From positions 1 to 34,689 of IMG/VR virus record IMGVR_UViG_3300048121_001972: 34,689 nucleotides of DNA; one strand, given 5' to 3'. Positions 13,905-21,981 of this stretch are shown in pieces. Position numbers and translations under genes: made by a program. This DNA is from a virus. The notes under the pieces are model-generated. The model was not told the origin of the DNA. It ran no database searches and worked only from the letters and a program-made list of their open reading frames with translations. Positions within the stretch are counted from its first letter, which is position 1. Every line of letters starts with the position of its first letter.

Positions 13905-14471
13905 TTAGGTTTTTGAAACTTTGGTTTTCTTGCCAATGTATAATCCAAAGAGGTCTTCTGGTATGCTAATACCCTTCTCTACGGCCTCTCTGCAAGTAGA
14001 CTTCAGCGTGCCTGCGTGAATTGTTTCTGTATGTAATACAGGAAGTCCTTCAGCGTTAAGTTTTTCTTTAAGGGCAACTGCTTCAGCATCTTGTGTCTTA
14101 TCAAATTGCACTGCAACCTGATTTTTAATAATAGTGCCAAGCCCTGCATCTCTTAACCATTCATAGGCAGCAGATTTGTTAGCTTCACTAATATGAGCAC
14201 GGATATCATTTACAATTGTTAATAGTAAACCATTATCTAATTTTAACTTAGATAAGCCAAGTTCATCCATGATTCCTGGTATTATTTCTTCCGATATCTT
14301 ATCTCTAGATTTTTTCAAAGATTTAGTTTCACTTTCTTTCAATTCAATCGCTTGATCATATTGAATAAGCTTTTTGACAGCCTCTGAAAGTGACTTTTGA
14401 TCTTTTTCACTGGAGTTAAAATCCTGAAGGTCTTCTTCTAGTTGTGCTAGAATTTCAGATTGATTTTCCAT
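13905..14471 (-). CDS. Conserved phage protein of the replication module, 188 aa
   Basis: I choose ATG 14471 (MENQSEIL) because AAAGGAG lies nine bases upstream; a longer frame up to 14564 would overlap the divergent helicase gene. Residues 1-75 form an acidic coiled coil (EAVKKLIQYDQAIELKES). Then come KLKLDNGLLLTIVNDIRAHI, YEWLRDAGLGTIIKN and DLFGLYIGKKTKV. This order ('EEIIPxxMxELG...KLxxG...AxxWLRxxGxGxxIKN...LFGxYxGxK') is shared by many phage proteins found next to SSB-like genes; function unknown to me. It may be a partner of the SSB-like protein nine bases downstream. Confidence 0.7.
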   Translation of the reverse strand: MENQSEILAQLEEDLQDFNSSEKDQKSLSEAVKKLIQYDQAIELKESETKSLKKSRDKISEEIIPGIMDELGLSKLKLDNGLLLTIVNDIRAHISEANKSAAYEWLRDAGLGTIIKNQVAVQFDKTQDAEAVALKEKLNAEGLPVLHTETIHAGTLKSTCREAVEKGISIPEDLFGLYIGKKTKVSKT

Positions 14472-14520
14472 TTGAACATCTCCTTTATTATAATATAGTG
14501 GGAGAATATGAAATTTGCAA
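14472..14520. promoter_or_regulatory. Divergent promoter region of the replication genes
   Basis: The 36 bases between the two divergent starts contain ATTATAAT (14487-14494), which reads as TATAAT on both strands. For the minus strand an alternative TTGCAA (14515-14520), 17 bp and TATATT (14492-14497) is well spaced, but its start would fall inside the Shine-Dalgarno. No good plus-strand -35 is seen. A promoter is expected here from the gene arrangement; exact elements are uncertain. Confidence 0.4.
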
Positions 14521-15965
14521 GTGTTAATGAGTTTACCTTTAAAACTCAACCATACCAACACCAATTAGATGCATTAAGTAAATCTCACAACAAAGATTAC
14601 TTTGCCTTTTTTATGGAAATGGGTACAGGTAAATCAAAGGTGTGTATAGATGATATGTGTATTGCGTATCAACAAAAAGAAATTAATTGTGGTATTGTTG
14701 TAGCCCCTAAAGGTGTGTATAGAAATTGGTCTCAATTAGAGATACCTAAACATATTAATGATGAAATTGATCATGATATTGTTGTTTGGTCTAATTCCAC
14801 AAGTATGAAAAACAAAAAACAATTGAGAAAATTGTTTGAAAAGAATGAAAAATTAAAGTTTTTTGTAATTAATATTGAAGCATTTAGAACAAGAAAAGGT
14901 ATTGAATTTACTAAAAAAGTGCTTCAGGAAAACAACTGTTTAATGGCAATTGATGAAAGCACTGTGATTAAAAATCCTCAGGCTTTACAAACTAAAAACA
15001 TTTTAAATTTAAGAAAACTAATTAAAAAAAGACGTTTGTTATCAGGTATGCCTGTCACTAAATCACCCTTAGATTTATTTTCACAATGTCAATTTTTACA
15101 TCCTAATGTTCTTGAATACGATAGTTATTATGCCTTTCGCTCCCGGTACGCTATTTTACAAACAAGATCAACAGCCTCTCATAGTTTTCAACAAGTAGTA
15201 GATTATAAAAATTTAGATGAATTAAATAAAAAATTAGAAAAACATTCCTCAAGAGTTTTAAAAAAAGATTGTCTTGATTTACCTGATAAAGTTTATGTTA
15301 AAAGATTAGTTGAACTAACTCCTCAACAACAAAAAGCTTATGATGAAATGAAGCGTGAAGCGATGACCATTATTAATGATGATCTCGTAAATGTTACAAC
15401 TGTACTTGCACAGATAACAAAGCTTCAACAGATATGTTGTGGTTTTATAATTGATTCTAATGGTGATCCTCAAACCATTGAAAATAATAGATACTCAGCT
15501 CTAATGGAAATATTAGAAGAAGCTGATGGACAAAAAGTAGTTATCTGGGCTAATTATCGTCATGACATCAAGAGTATTTTAAAACAAATACGATCTATTT
15601 ATGGCTTTGAATCAGCCATGGGTTTTTATGGAGATACAAAAGATTCAGAAAGACAAGATATAGTCACTGAGTTTCAAGATCCTAATAGTAAATTGCAATA
15701 TATAGTAGCAAATCCTCGTACAGCAGGGTATGGATTAACTCTTACAGAAAGTAATACAGTTGTCTATTTTAGTAATTCTTATGATTTAGAGATAAGAGTT
15801 CAATCAGAAGAAAGAGTCCATCGAATTGGTCAAACCAAAAAGTGTACTTACATTGATTTAGTCACAGAAAAAACTGTAGATGAAAAAATTATTAAATCTC
15901 TTCGCAAAAAAATAAATATATCATCTGAAGTAATGGGTGAAGAGCTCAAGTCGTGGTTAGTATAG
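14508..15965 (+). CDS. SNF2-family helicase/translocase, 485 aa
   Basis: This is one of three genes on the plus strand. The motifs are those of superfamily 2, SNF2/RapA type: PYQHQLDAL before the ATP site, Walker A MGTGKSK (38-44), DEST as motif II (149-152), LSGMPVTKSPLDL as motif III, and the C-terminal lobe with VVIWANYRHDI, AGYGLTLTESNTVVYFSN and the typical VHRIGQTK (437-444). Phage enzymes of this size translocate on double-stranded DNA and are thought to help replication or recombination; with no DnaB-type helicase here it may take part in fork opening. GGGAG precedes the ATG closely. It is divergent from the SSB/primase operon. Confidence 0.93.
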   Translation: MKFASVNEFTFKTQPYQHQLDALSKSHNKDYFAFFMEMGTGKSKVCIDDMCIAYQQKEINCGIVVAPKGVYRNWSQLEIPKHINDEIDHDIVVWSNSTSMKNKKQLRKLFEKNEKLKFFVINIEAFRTRKGIEFTKKVLQENNCLMAIDESTVIKNPQALQTKNILNLRKLIKKRRLLSGMPVTKSPLDLFSQCQFLHPNVLEYDSYYAFRSRYAILQTRSTASHSFQQVVDYKNLDELNKKLEKHSSRVLKKDCLDLPDKVYVKRLVELTPQQQKAYDEMKREAMTIINDDLVNVTTVLAQITKLQQICCGFIIDSNGDPQTIENNRYSALMEILEEADGQKVVIWANYRHDIKSILKQIRSIYGFESAMGFYGDTKDSERQDIVTEFQDPNSKLQYIVANPRTAGYGLTLTESNTVVYFSNSYDLEIRVQSEERVHRIGQTKKCTYIDLVTEKTVDEKIIKSLRKKINISSEVMGEELKSWLV

Positions 15966-16044
15966 GGTAACAACAGTTAATATTACTATTTAAAAAATAG
16001 TGATTTTTTGCCTTATATACACATACAATAAGTTGCTACCCTAT
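15962..16044. repeat. 13-bp inverted repeat enclosing a hairpin, after the SNF2 gene
   Basis: ATAGGGTAACAAC (15962-15974, overlapping the SNF2 stop) and GTTGCTACCCTAT (16032-16044) are inverted over 13 bp with one mismatch. The mismatch would be a G-U pair in a minus-strand RNA and A-C in a plus-strand RNA. The 57 bases between contain an AT-rich hairpin. The element separates the SNF2 gene from the 55-aa gene on the plus strand and is antisense to whatever reads through from the structural operon. Confidence 0.5.
15983..16009 (+). terminator. Likely intrinsic terminator of the SNF2 gene
   Basis: ACTATTT (15985-15991) pairs with AAATAGT (15995-16001), extended by a G-U and a T-A pair, and is followed by GATTTTTTG. 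The stem is AT-rich and so weak, but position and T-run fit termination 20-40 bases after the SNF2 stop. Confidence 0.55.
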
Positions 16045-16119
16045 GGGATATATTTAATCATAGCTGTTATGCAAAAACAACAATAAAATTTTAATAAAAA
16101 ATAAAATAAGTATTTACTT

Positions 16120-16287
16120 ATGTTGAATATTTTAAAATCATTTGGAAACTTTTTTACGTTAGAGCCTGACGCAGATAAGGCGTTGAAAGAGTTTATAAAA
16201 GCTGAATATAAAAAAGATTGGTTAGCTGCATACAAACATTATAAAGCAGAAGGTAAATTACCTAGCTATATGAGAAGAACTTTATAA
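16120..16287 (+). CDS. Hypothetical 55-aa protein on the plus strand
   Basis: The frame encodes a protein-like sequence with a hydrophobic start (MLNILKSFGNFFTLEPDADK), then KALKEFIKAEYKKDWLAAYK and LPSYMRRTL. It has a typical balance of charged and aromatic residues and looks like a small helical protein. The Shine-Dalgarno is poor. It ends 6 bp inside the convergent minus-strand gene at 16282. It follows the SNF2 gene by 154 bp, separated by a terminator-like hairpin, so it may have its own promoter, though none is clear. No family recognised. Confidence 0.55.
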   Translation: MLNILKSFGNFFTLEPDADKALKEFIKAEYKKDWLAAYKHYKAEGKLPSYMRRTL

Positions 16288-16494
16288 AACATCCTCCAAT
16301 ACTCCAGCTTGGACACAAGTAAAATTAATTTCTACAGTGTCTAAGTCTTGGAGATCTTTTGTTACTAAACTATAATATTCATTACATTGTTCGTAATTTG
16401 GAAAATCTACTTCGGAAACCATTCTTAAACATTTTTGATCTACTCCTAAACCAATACACACCCAACCTATTAAAAAAAATTTTAAACTAGCCAA
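16282..16494 (-). CDS. Small exported or membrane-anchored Cys protein, 70 aa
   Basis: A hydrophobic N-terminus (ASLKFFLIGWVCIGLG) looks like a signal or anchor, followed by a small domain with Cys 22, 37 and 60 (QKCLRMV, YEQCNEYYSL, NFTCVQ) that could hold a disulfide. I propose a TTG start at 16494, overlapping the stop of the 1159-aa gene (TTGGCTAG), because the hydrophobic segment then lies at the very N-terminus. An ATG at 16551 gives a longer form with an unlikely charged extension. Small phage proteins of this kind with 'CLRxVSE...EQCxEYxSLV' spacing are reminiscent of exported proteins at the ends of marine phage structural operons; role unknown. Confidence 0.55.
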   Translation of the reverse strand: MASLKFFLIGWVCIGLGVDQKCLRMVSEVDFPNYEQCNEYYSLVTKDLQDLDTVEINFTCVQAGVLEDVL

Positions 16495-19400
16495 AGACTG
16501 TATCAGTAGCTCCAAACACTTCCTGACCTCTTGATGATGTTTGACCACCACCTCTTAAAGGAGGTAAAAACGCCATAGAAACTTGATTCAAGCTTGATGC
16601 GGGGCTAATGGTAGGAGAACTTAAAATAGGTTGTACTGGAATATTTGCTTGTGATTGATCTCCAGGTACAGTCCTTGCAATTTCATCTTCTCTTCTTTTT
16701 TTGAAACTATCAGCTTCTTCCATATTAATATCTTGTTCAATTCCGTCAGTCATCATTCCACCAATTTGTCCTAAGAATCCAATCATCTTTTCTATATCTC
16801 TTGATTTAAGATCCTGTCCAACAATCATATTGACTAAGGATTCAGAAAACTCCCTGTCGTATAAAGATTTTGCTATTAATTCATTTCTTTTTCTAATGCT
16901 CAATTGTCTTAACATCCTAGCAAACAATTCACCAGCAACAAATTTAATTCCTGTACGACCAGAAGCCACTGCAAAGAAACGTGAAAGAATTTGTGGTGAT
17001 CCTGTGCCCAATACGCTTTTTACTACATCTCTTAATTGTTCAGGATCGGTTCTTCCTATAGGAAAGGGAACAGCTCCTGCTTTTTCATAAGCACTCGTAA
17101 TTAATTTAAGTCTTTCAAAACCTTGAGGATCATTTACTAAATTAAAAAATGTTTGAAAAGAATCTTTGTTTTTATCTAAGTAATCATTCATCTTGTCATA
17201 CTTTGGATATTTACCTTTTCTGATATCAACCATAATTGGGGCTGACCAATCTTTAAATATTTCTTTTTTAAAAGCTTGAAGTATGATTCCATCAGGATCA
17301 TTTTGTGCTATAGCAGTTACAATTTTTTCCATATCATCAGGATCTGCTAATGCTTTTTTTACCATATCATCAGCATTCTTATAAGTAATTCCTCTGAATA
17401 ATGTTTTGTCTTTAGCTAAATTTTCTAACTCAATAGTACCAGCAACATTTAATCTTGCATTCTGTTCATTAATTTTATTTGCAAGGTTTATACCCACATC
17501 AGTTTTGCTGTTAAGATCAGCTTTGAAATTTGGAATTATTTCATCCATTTTATTTATTATCTCAATGTTATCTGCTTTGAACTTATCAAGCTTTACATTG
17601 TCAATAACTCCTGTTGGCCTAAAAATATTTTTTATCATAGTATCATAAAAGGCGTTTTCTATTCCTTGTATGGCAATAGGATTATCACCAAAGAAATTTT
17701 TAAATTGATCTAAAGTTTCTGGGCTTTCTAAAAAAGCAGCTCCTACACGTTCATTGGGTAATTTGTAATTACCATCTCCTGTTTCTGTTCTTAACTTTAA
17801 AATTACTCCTTGTTCGTAAAGATCTTTATATTCAGTATTGTATTTTGTTAACCAATTATCTACAGGTTCAACTGCTTCTGGAACTGACTTGAGTAATTGA
17901 TCTGTTTTATGTTGTAGTAAAGATAATCTTCTAATTTTTTCTGAGTTTGTGTTTGGATTTCTAAGTGATTTATTTAAAGATTCTCCAATACTTCTTTTTA
18001 AACCAACTATTTCATCAGCACTTAATGTAAAAGTTTCATCAATTGGATTATATTGTGGAGCTAGTCCAAAAGGTGCATCACCTTTTTGTTTATTACGCAG
18101 TAAACGTTGGTTAAGCATATTTATTGCTTCATCTAATTCTATAGTACTAATTTGTCCAGATTCTAATAGGGGACCAAGTTTGGCTAATAGCTCATCAAAA
18201 GGCTTAGTTAAATCTTTTAGAATTGTATATTCCTGAGGCAAGTCTCCTACTGTTTGAAAAGGTTTAACAGCTAATTCACTTCTTACATCATCAACAAAAG
18301 TGTTGACCTCAACTCTTGGATTGAATTCTTTGACAGTTGCTTCTAATTCACCATATAAAGTATCTTGTGTTTGTTTAGCCTTTGTTCCTAATTCTCCACG
18401 TACAAAAATACCTGCATCTTTTAAAACTTCATCAGGAACCCTTGGAAATGTTTTTAATAATTGTTCTTCAGCAGCAGCAATTTTACCTGGTACATCATCT
18501 AAAATAGCTGCATTCAAATTCTTTTGTGGATCAACATAAGTATTAAATTTTTTAACAGGTTCTAATACCTCTTCTACACTACCATCATTAAACTTACGAG
18601 TTATAGGAATAGCATCAGGAAACTCTGCTGCAACTGTTGCATCTAGAATAGCTTTGTTTTGTAAAGCTCTTTCTTGTGCAGCAGTTAATATTTCAGTTCT
18701 AACAGGTAAATCTGCTTCCATTTGAGATTGTGTTTTTATTAATTGTGGATCTTGAGTTCTTTCAGCTAAAGACAAATTAAATTTTAAATCAGCTGCTTCT
18801 CCAGCTTCAGTTTTTTTAGCATTTTCGGAAGCAATAACGGGTGCAACTAAGTCTTCTATATTTTGTGATTCTTTTAAATTAGTTTTTGCAAAGTCATTTT
18901 CAACACTTTGTTGTATTTCACTTTTAGCATCTTCGTATGCTTTAGCCTCAGATTTTTTATCAATAAATTTTCTGAACTTATTAAAAACTGCCCCAAACAC
19001 TCCTTGATCTTTCATATTCATAACCACGTCTAATGTTGCTTTAGGAAAACCGTATAAAGCACCAGGCAAAGCTAATGAACTAGCAAAAGGTAAAACACCT
19101 CTCCATATCGCCTCAGTAGTACTTAATTCTTCTACTTTTTTATCAGATAAATCGGCAGGTAATTCTCCTAATTCCCATCCTGTAGTAGCTAAAACATCAG
19201 TAAGAGCTGCAGTTGCAGGTGATCTTTGATAAAGTGTTAAAATTTCATCAATAACTTTTTTACCTGTATCATAAACATTATTTTTAAAAGTATCAGGTCC
19301 CATTTGTTTCAGAATACTAGCACCAGCAGGTATAGATCCCGCAATTTTTGGGCTGGTTAAAGCAGCACCACCTGCTGCAAACTCAATACCTAGTAAGGTA

Positions 19401-19966
19401 CCAGCAGCTACACGATCTGCAACTCTCTCTCCTAATGTCTTTGGAGTAAATCTTGGATCAATAGCTTTTGTAATTTCAAAACCTTTTTGAATAGAGTCTT
19501 TTATATTTTGTCGATACTCTTCTTCTTCAGATAAATATTCATCAATATCTGAAGCAGTCCAATTTATGTATGGAAGAAAATCAGAACCAGATTGTAACAA
19601 ACCTGCTAACCTTTGATTAAAACCATTTGTAAATGATTTATATAAATTTTCACCATTACTTTGATAAATACCCGCTACTTGTTCTTTCGTTAAACCATAA
19701 TCATTTAAAAGTTCGTCAACTAATTGATTTGTTTGAAATGCATTAAAATCATTCTTGATTGAATATTGACGTAAGTTTTTTAAATCTTCTCTTGCATCAA
19801 TAACTTTTTTTCTTAACTCTTCGTCATCAGGTAAATATATTTTTGTGTTAGATTCTTCTCTTGGAATTTCTATTTCGTTTTGTACAAATTCACTATCTGT
19901 TTTAGAAGTTGCTTGGGCAACTGCTTGCTTAACGACTTCTCTCTCATATTCTGCAGGTAAAGCCAT
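16487..19966 (-). CDS. Large internal virion/DNA-ejection-type protein, 1159 aa
   Basis: The largest gene in the window. The protein is mostly helical, alternating charged coiled-coil regions (for example DDEELRKKVIDAREDLKNLR) with Ala/Gly-rich hydrophobic stretches (LLGIEFAAGGAALT near residue 200 and LPFASSLALPGALYGFP near 300) that could insert in a membrane. The C-terminal 60 residues are Pro/Ser-rich (PVQPILSSPTISPASS). Size, composition and position after the 389-, 296- and 373-aa virion-type proteins fit the large ejection protein of podoviruses (analogous to T7 gp16 or P22 gp16/gp20), which leaves the capsid with the DNA. No lytic transglycosylase or other enzyme motif was found. It starts by TAATG coupling. 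Confidence 0.65.
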   Translation of the reverse strand: MALPAEYEREVVKQAVAQATSKTDSEFVQNEIEIPREESNTKIYLPDDEELRKKVIDAREDLKNLRQYSIKNDFNAFQTNQLVDELLNDYGLTKEQVAGIYQSNGENLYKSFTNGFNQRLAGLLQSGSDFLPYINWTASDIDEYLSEEEEYRQNIKDSIQKGFEITKAIDPRFTPKTLGERVADRVAAGTLLGIEFAAGGAALTSPKIAGSIPAGASILKQMGPDTFKNNVYDTGKKVIDEILTLYQRSPATAALTDVLATTGWELGELPADLSDKKVEELSTTEAIWRGVLPFASSLALPGALYGFPKATLDVVMNMKDQGVFGAVFNKFRKFIDKKSEAKAYEDAKSEIQQSVENDFAKTNLKESQNIEDLVAPVIASENAKKTEAGEAADLKFNLSLAERTQDPQLIKTQSQMEADLPVRTEILTAAQERALQNKAILDATVAAEFPDAIPITRKFNDGSVEEVLEPVKKFNTYVDPQKNLNAAILDDVPGKIAAAEEQLLKTFPRVPDEVLKDAGIFVRGELGTKAKQTQDTLYGELEATVKEFNPRVEVNTFVDDVRSELAVKPFQTVGDLPQEYTILKDLTKPFDELLAKLGPLLESGQISTIELDEAINMLNQRLLRNKQKGDAPFGLAPQYNPIDETFTLSADEIVGLKRSIGESLNKSLRNPNTNSEKIRRLSLLQHKTDQLLKSVPEAVEPVDNWLTKYNTEYKDLYEQGVILKLRTETGDGNYKLPNERVGAAFLESPETLDQFKNFFGDNPIAIQGIENAFYDTMIKNIFRPTGVIDNVKLDKFKADNIEIINKMDEIIPNFKADLNSKTDVGINLANKINEQNARLNVAGTIELENLAKDKTLFRGITYKNADDMVKKALADPDDMEKIVTAIAQNDPDGIILQAFKKEIFKDWSAPIMVDIRKGKYPKYDKMNDYLDKNKDSFQTFFNLVNDPQGFERLKLITSAYEKAGAVPFPIGRTDPEQLRDVVKSVLGTGSPQILSRFFAVASGRTGIKFVAGELFARMLRQLSIRKRNELIAKSLYDREFSESLVNMIVGQDLKSRDIEKMIGFLGQIGGMMTDGIEQDINMEEADSFKKRREDEIARTVPGDQSQANIPVQPILSSPTISPASSLNQVSMAFLPPLRGGGQTSSRGQEVFGATDTVFG

Positions 19967-21087
19967 TATTGTTCTTGCCCTTCTATAACGTAGCTCCCTT
20001 CATCTGCATCTAAATTCATTCCTGAAAAAGCATCATCTCCAGACTTAAATTGTTGATACTCAGAGCTAGCACTAAATGGACTTGGGTTATTAAGATCATA
20101 TTCATTAACTAAATCATTATATTCTGCTCTATTAGAAGCTTTATTTGCAAATTTTCCGTAAGCTATAGTTCTATCTGCATAGAATTTTAAAATATTGACT
20201 AATCTCTGATTAGCTTCTGGATCTGTTGCTAAATTGGGCGTTGATCTAAGTAAATTTGTTAGTTCAAAGTTTGACTTATTACCTGTTAATTTCTCAGCTA
20301 AGTCCAATGCTAAATTTCTATTGATTATATTAAGCATATCAGAATCAGCACCCGATACAGTAAGTCGATTAAACCCTGTATTATTCAAAAATCCATCAAT
20401 ATCAAATCCAAAAGCATCGCCAACCTTGACTAGTCCAGCTAATGATGCAACAACTGGGTTTGTAGTCATATCAGGATCAGATAAAATTTGCATAGTCTCT
20501 TCTAATAACACAGTGGTAGCTTTTGCTTTATTCGCATCCTCTTCCTTTTTATCTCTGAAAGCAATGTAATCCTTTACATCATACTTACCTGTACCTTTTT
20601 GTTGAATTATACCCTCTAAATTTTCTAAATCTTTTAATTCCCAATCTGCTAATTTTTCTCCTGCTTGAATTCTTTGATTGTAAGCATTGATCTTTCCAAT
20701 AAAACCCTCTGTTTCGGTTTTTTTATCATCAGAAACATCAGGAATACTTTCTTTATAAATATCTAAGGAGGTATCTAATATCTTTGCTTGTTTTTCTTGA
20801 TCTGCTTGTGCTCGCAATAATTCATCAGTTTGTCTACCCGCACTAATTCCACCAAATAAATTTTTTAAATCATCTGCAAGAATTGCACTACTACTTGGAA
20901 GCTTTGTACCAGGTCTAGCTGTTCCAGTGAAACTTTCTGGATTTTGTGCTAAAAATTGTCCTGCAATGTCAAGTTTTGTTCTCTCAGGTAAAGTTCCAAT
21001 ACCTGAATAAAGATCACTTACATTAGATACAATATTTTCGAACCCTGGAAAGTTCGCAAACATTTTTCTATTTTCTAATTTTGCCAT
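19966..21087 (-). CDS. Internal virion-type protein, 373 aa
   Basis: A helical, acidic protein with heptad-like segments (DELLRAQADQEKQAKILDTS, then LEETMQILSD) and no membrane span. It has a flexible N-terminus and a Ser/Asp-rich C-terminus (PSPFSASSEYQQ). It is coupled to the 1159-aa gene by TAATG and lies three bases after the 296-aa gene, so these proteins should be made in fixed ratio. This is the setting of podovirus core or ejection proteins. No homologue is named with confidence. Confidence 0.6.
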   Translation of the reverse strand: MAKLENRKMFANFPGFENIVSNVSDLYSGIGTLPERTKLDIAGQFLAQNPESFTGTARPGTKLPSSSAILADDLKNLFGGISAGRQTDELLRAQADQEKQAKILDTSLDIYKESIPDVSDDKKTETEGFIGKINAYNQRIQAGEKLADWELKDLENLEGIIQQKGTGKYDVKDYIAFRDKKEEDANKAKATTVLLEETMQILSDPDMTTNPVVASLAGLVKVGDAFGFDIDGFLNNTGFNRLTVSGADSDMLNIINRNLALDLAEKLTGNKSNFELTNLLRSTPNLATDPEANQRLVNILKFYADRTIAYGKFANKASNRAEYNDLVNEYDLNNPSPFSASSEYQQFKSGDDAFSGMNLDADEGSYVIEGQEQ

Positions 21088-21090
21088 GGT

Positions 21091-21981
21091 TTACCCAAAT
21101 GCAGATAATGCTCCTATACCTAATCCTAGTGACTGAGAATAAGGGCTGTATTGATAAGGAGAGGATGTTACTGATTGTGATGGATAAGGTAATCCACCTA
21201 AAATACCAGCACCAAAATCAAGTCTTTCAAAAGGCTCTGCTTGTTGAGCTAATGTGTTTAATCGTTGTGCTTCTAAACCTGCTTGTTCTTGCTGTTGTTG
21301 TAGAGCACCAATACCTTGTAAAAAAGCAATATCTCTTTGAGGTGCTTGTTGAGCCGTAGTAGCTAATCCTCTAAATTGTGGAGCAGCATAAAGTGATCGT
21401 GCCGATGCTGATTCCTGAGCCGATTGTGATCCCGCTAGGGCCTGTAAATAATTTCTTTGTAAATCTTCAAAAATTCTTTTGGATTTAACGTCTTGTAAAT
21501 TTCTACCTAGTTCTGCTCGTTGTACACCTTCTCTTCCACCACCAAAAGCACCAGATGCTATAGCAGAAGCAGATAATTGATTTTCAGCTTGAGCAGCCTG
21601 TCGATCTAATTCAGCTAATGCTTGTTGAGTTACTGATTGTTGATAAGGATCCATGAATGATTGGATACCTTCAGCAGTGGGTGTAAATTGTGTTTGTGCA
21701 GATTGAAGTGCAGCGTTAGCTTGTTGCATGTATGGTTCAAATGCACCAAGTCCTAAACTTGTTGCACCAACATTACTAGCAGCAGTGTTAGCAGCTTCGG
21801 ATATAGCTTGTTGAACAGGAGTAAATGCAGCTACTTGTTGTGCAGGAATTTCTCTTGGTTTTTCAATTAATCCAGTTGTTCCATCTGTTCCAAAAATTGT
21901 ATTTAAAAGTTCTTGTGTCCTTGATTGTATATAAGGAGCAGGAAGAATGCCTGAATATGATACGTCTTGTATAGTAGCCAT
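21091..21981 (-). CDS. Gln/Ala-rich internal virion-type protein, 296 aa
   Basis: Low-complexity, Gln-, Ala- and Ser-rich protein (ALQSAQTQF, QQALAELDRQAAQAENQLSA, LQQQQEQAGLEAQRL), almost all helix. It contains the block IASGAFGGGREGVQRAELGR, a stretch I associate with virion proteins of marine phages. The C-terminus is Ser/Tyr/Gly-rich (YQYSPYSQSLGLGIG). It begins by TAATG coupling to the 389-aa gene. Probable role as a minor capsid-interior or ejection protein; inferred from composition and neighbours. Confidence 0.6.
   Translation of the reverse strand: MATIQDVSYSGILPAPYIQSRTQELLNTIFGTDGTTGLIEKPREIPAQQVAAFTPVQQAISEAANTAASNVGATSLGLGAFEPYMQQANAALQSAQTQFTPTAEGIQSFMDPYQQSVTQQALAELDRQAAQAENQLSASAIASGAFGGGREGVQRAELGRNLQDVKSKRIFEDLQRNYLQALAGSQSAQESASARSLYAAPQFRGLATTAQQAPQRDIAFLQGIGALQQQQEQAGLEAQRLNTLAQQAEPFERLDFGAGILGGLPYPSQSVTSSPYQYSPYSQSLGLGIGALSAFG

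Noticed and set aside
16041-16235. 64-aa minus-strand frame
   Set aside because: Lies opposite the more protein-like 55-aa plus-strand gene and has no ribosome site.
21081-21359. 92-aa plus-strand frame
   Set aside because: Antisense of the Gln/Ala-rich virion gene, with no ribosome site and a composition explained by the opposite strand.
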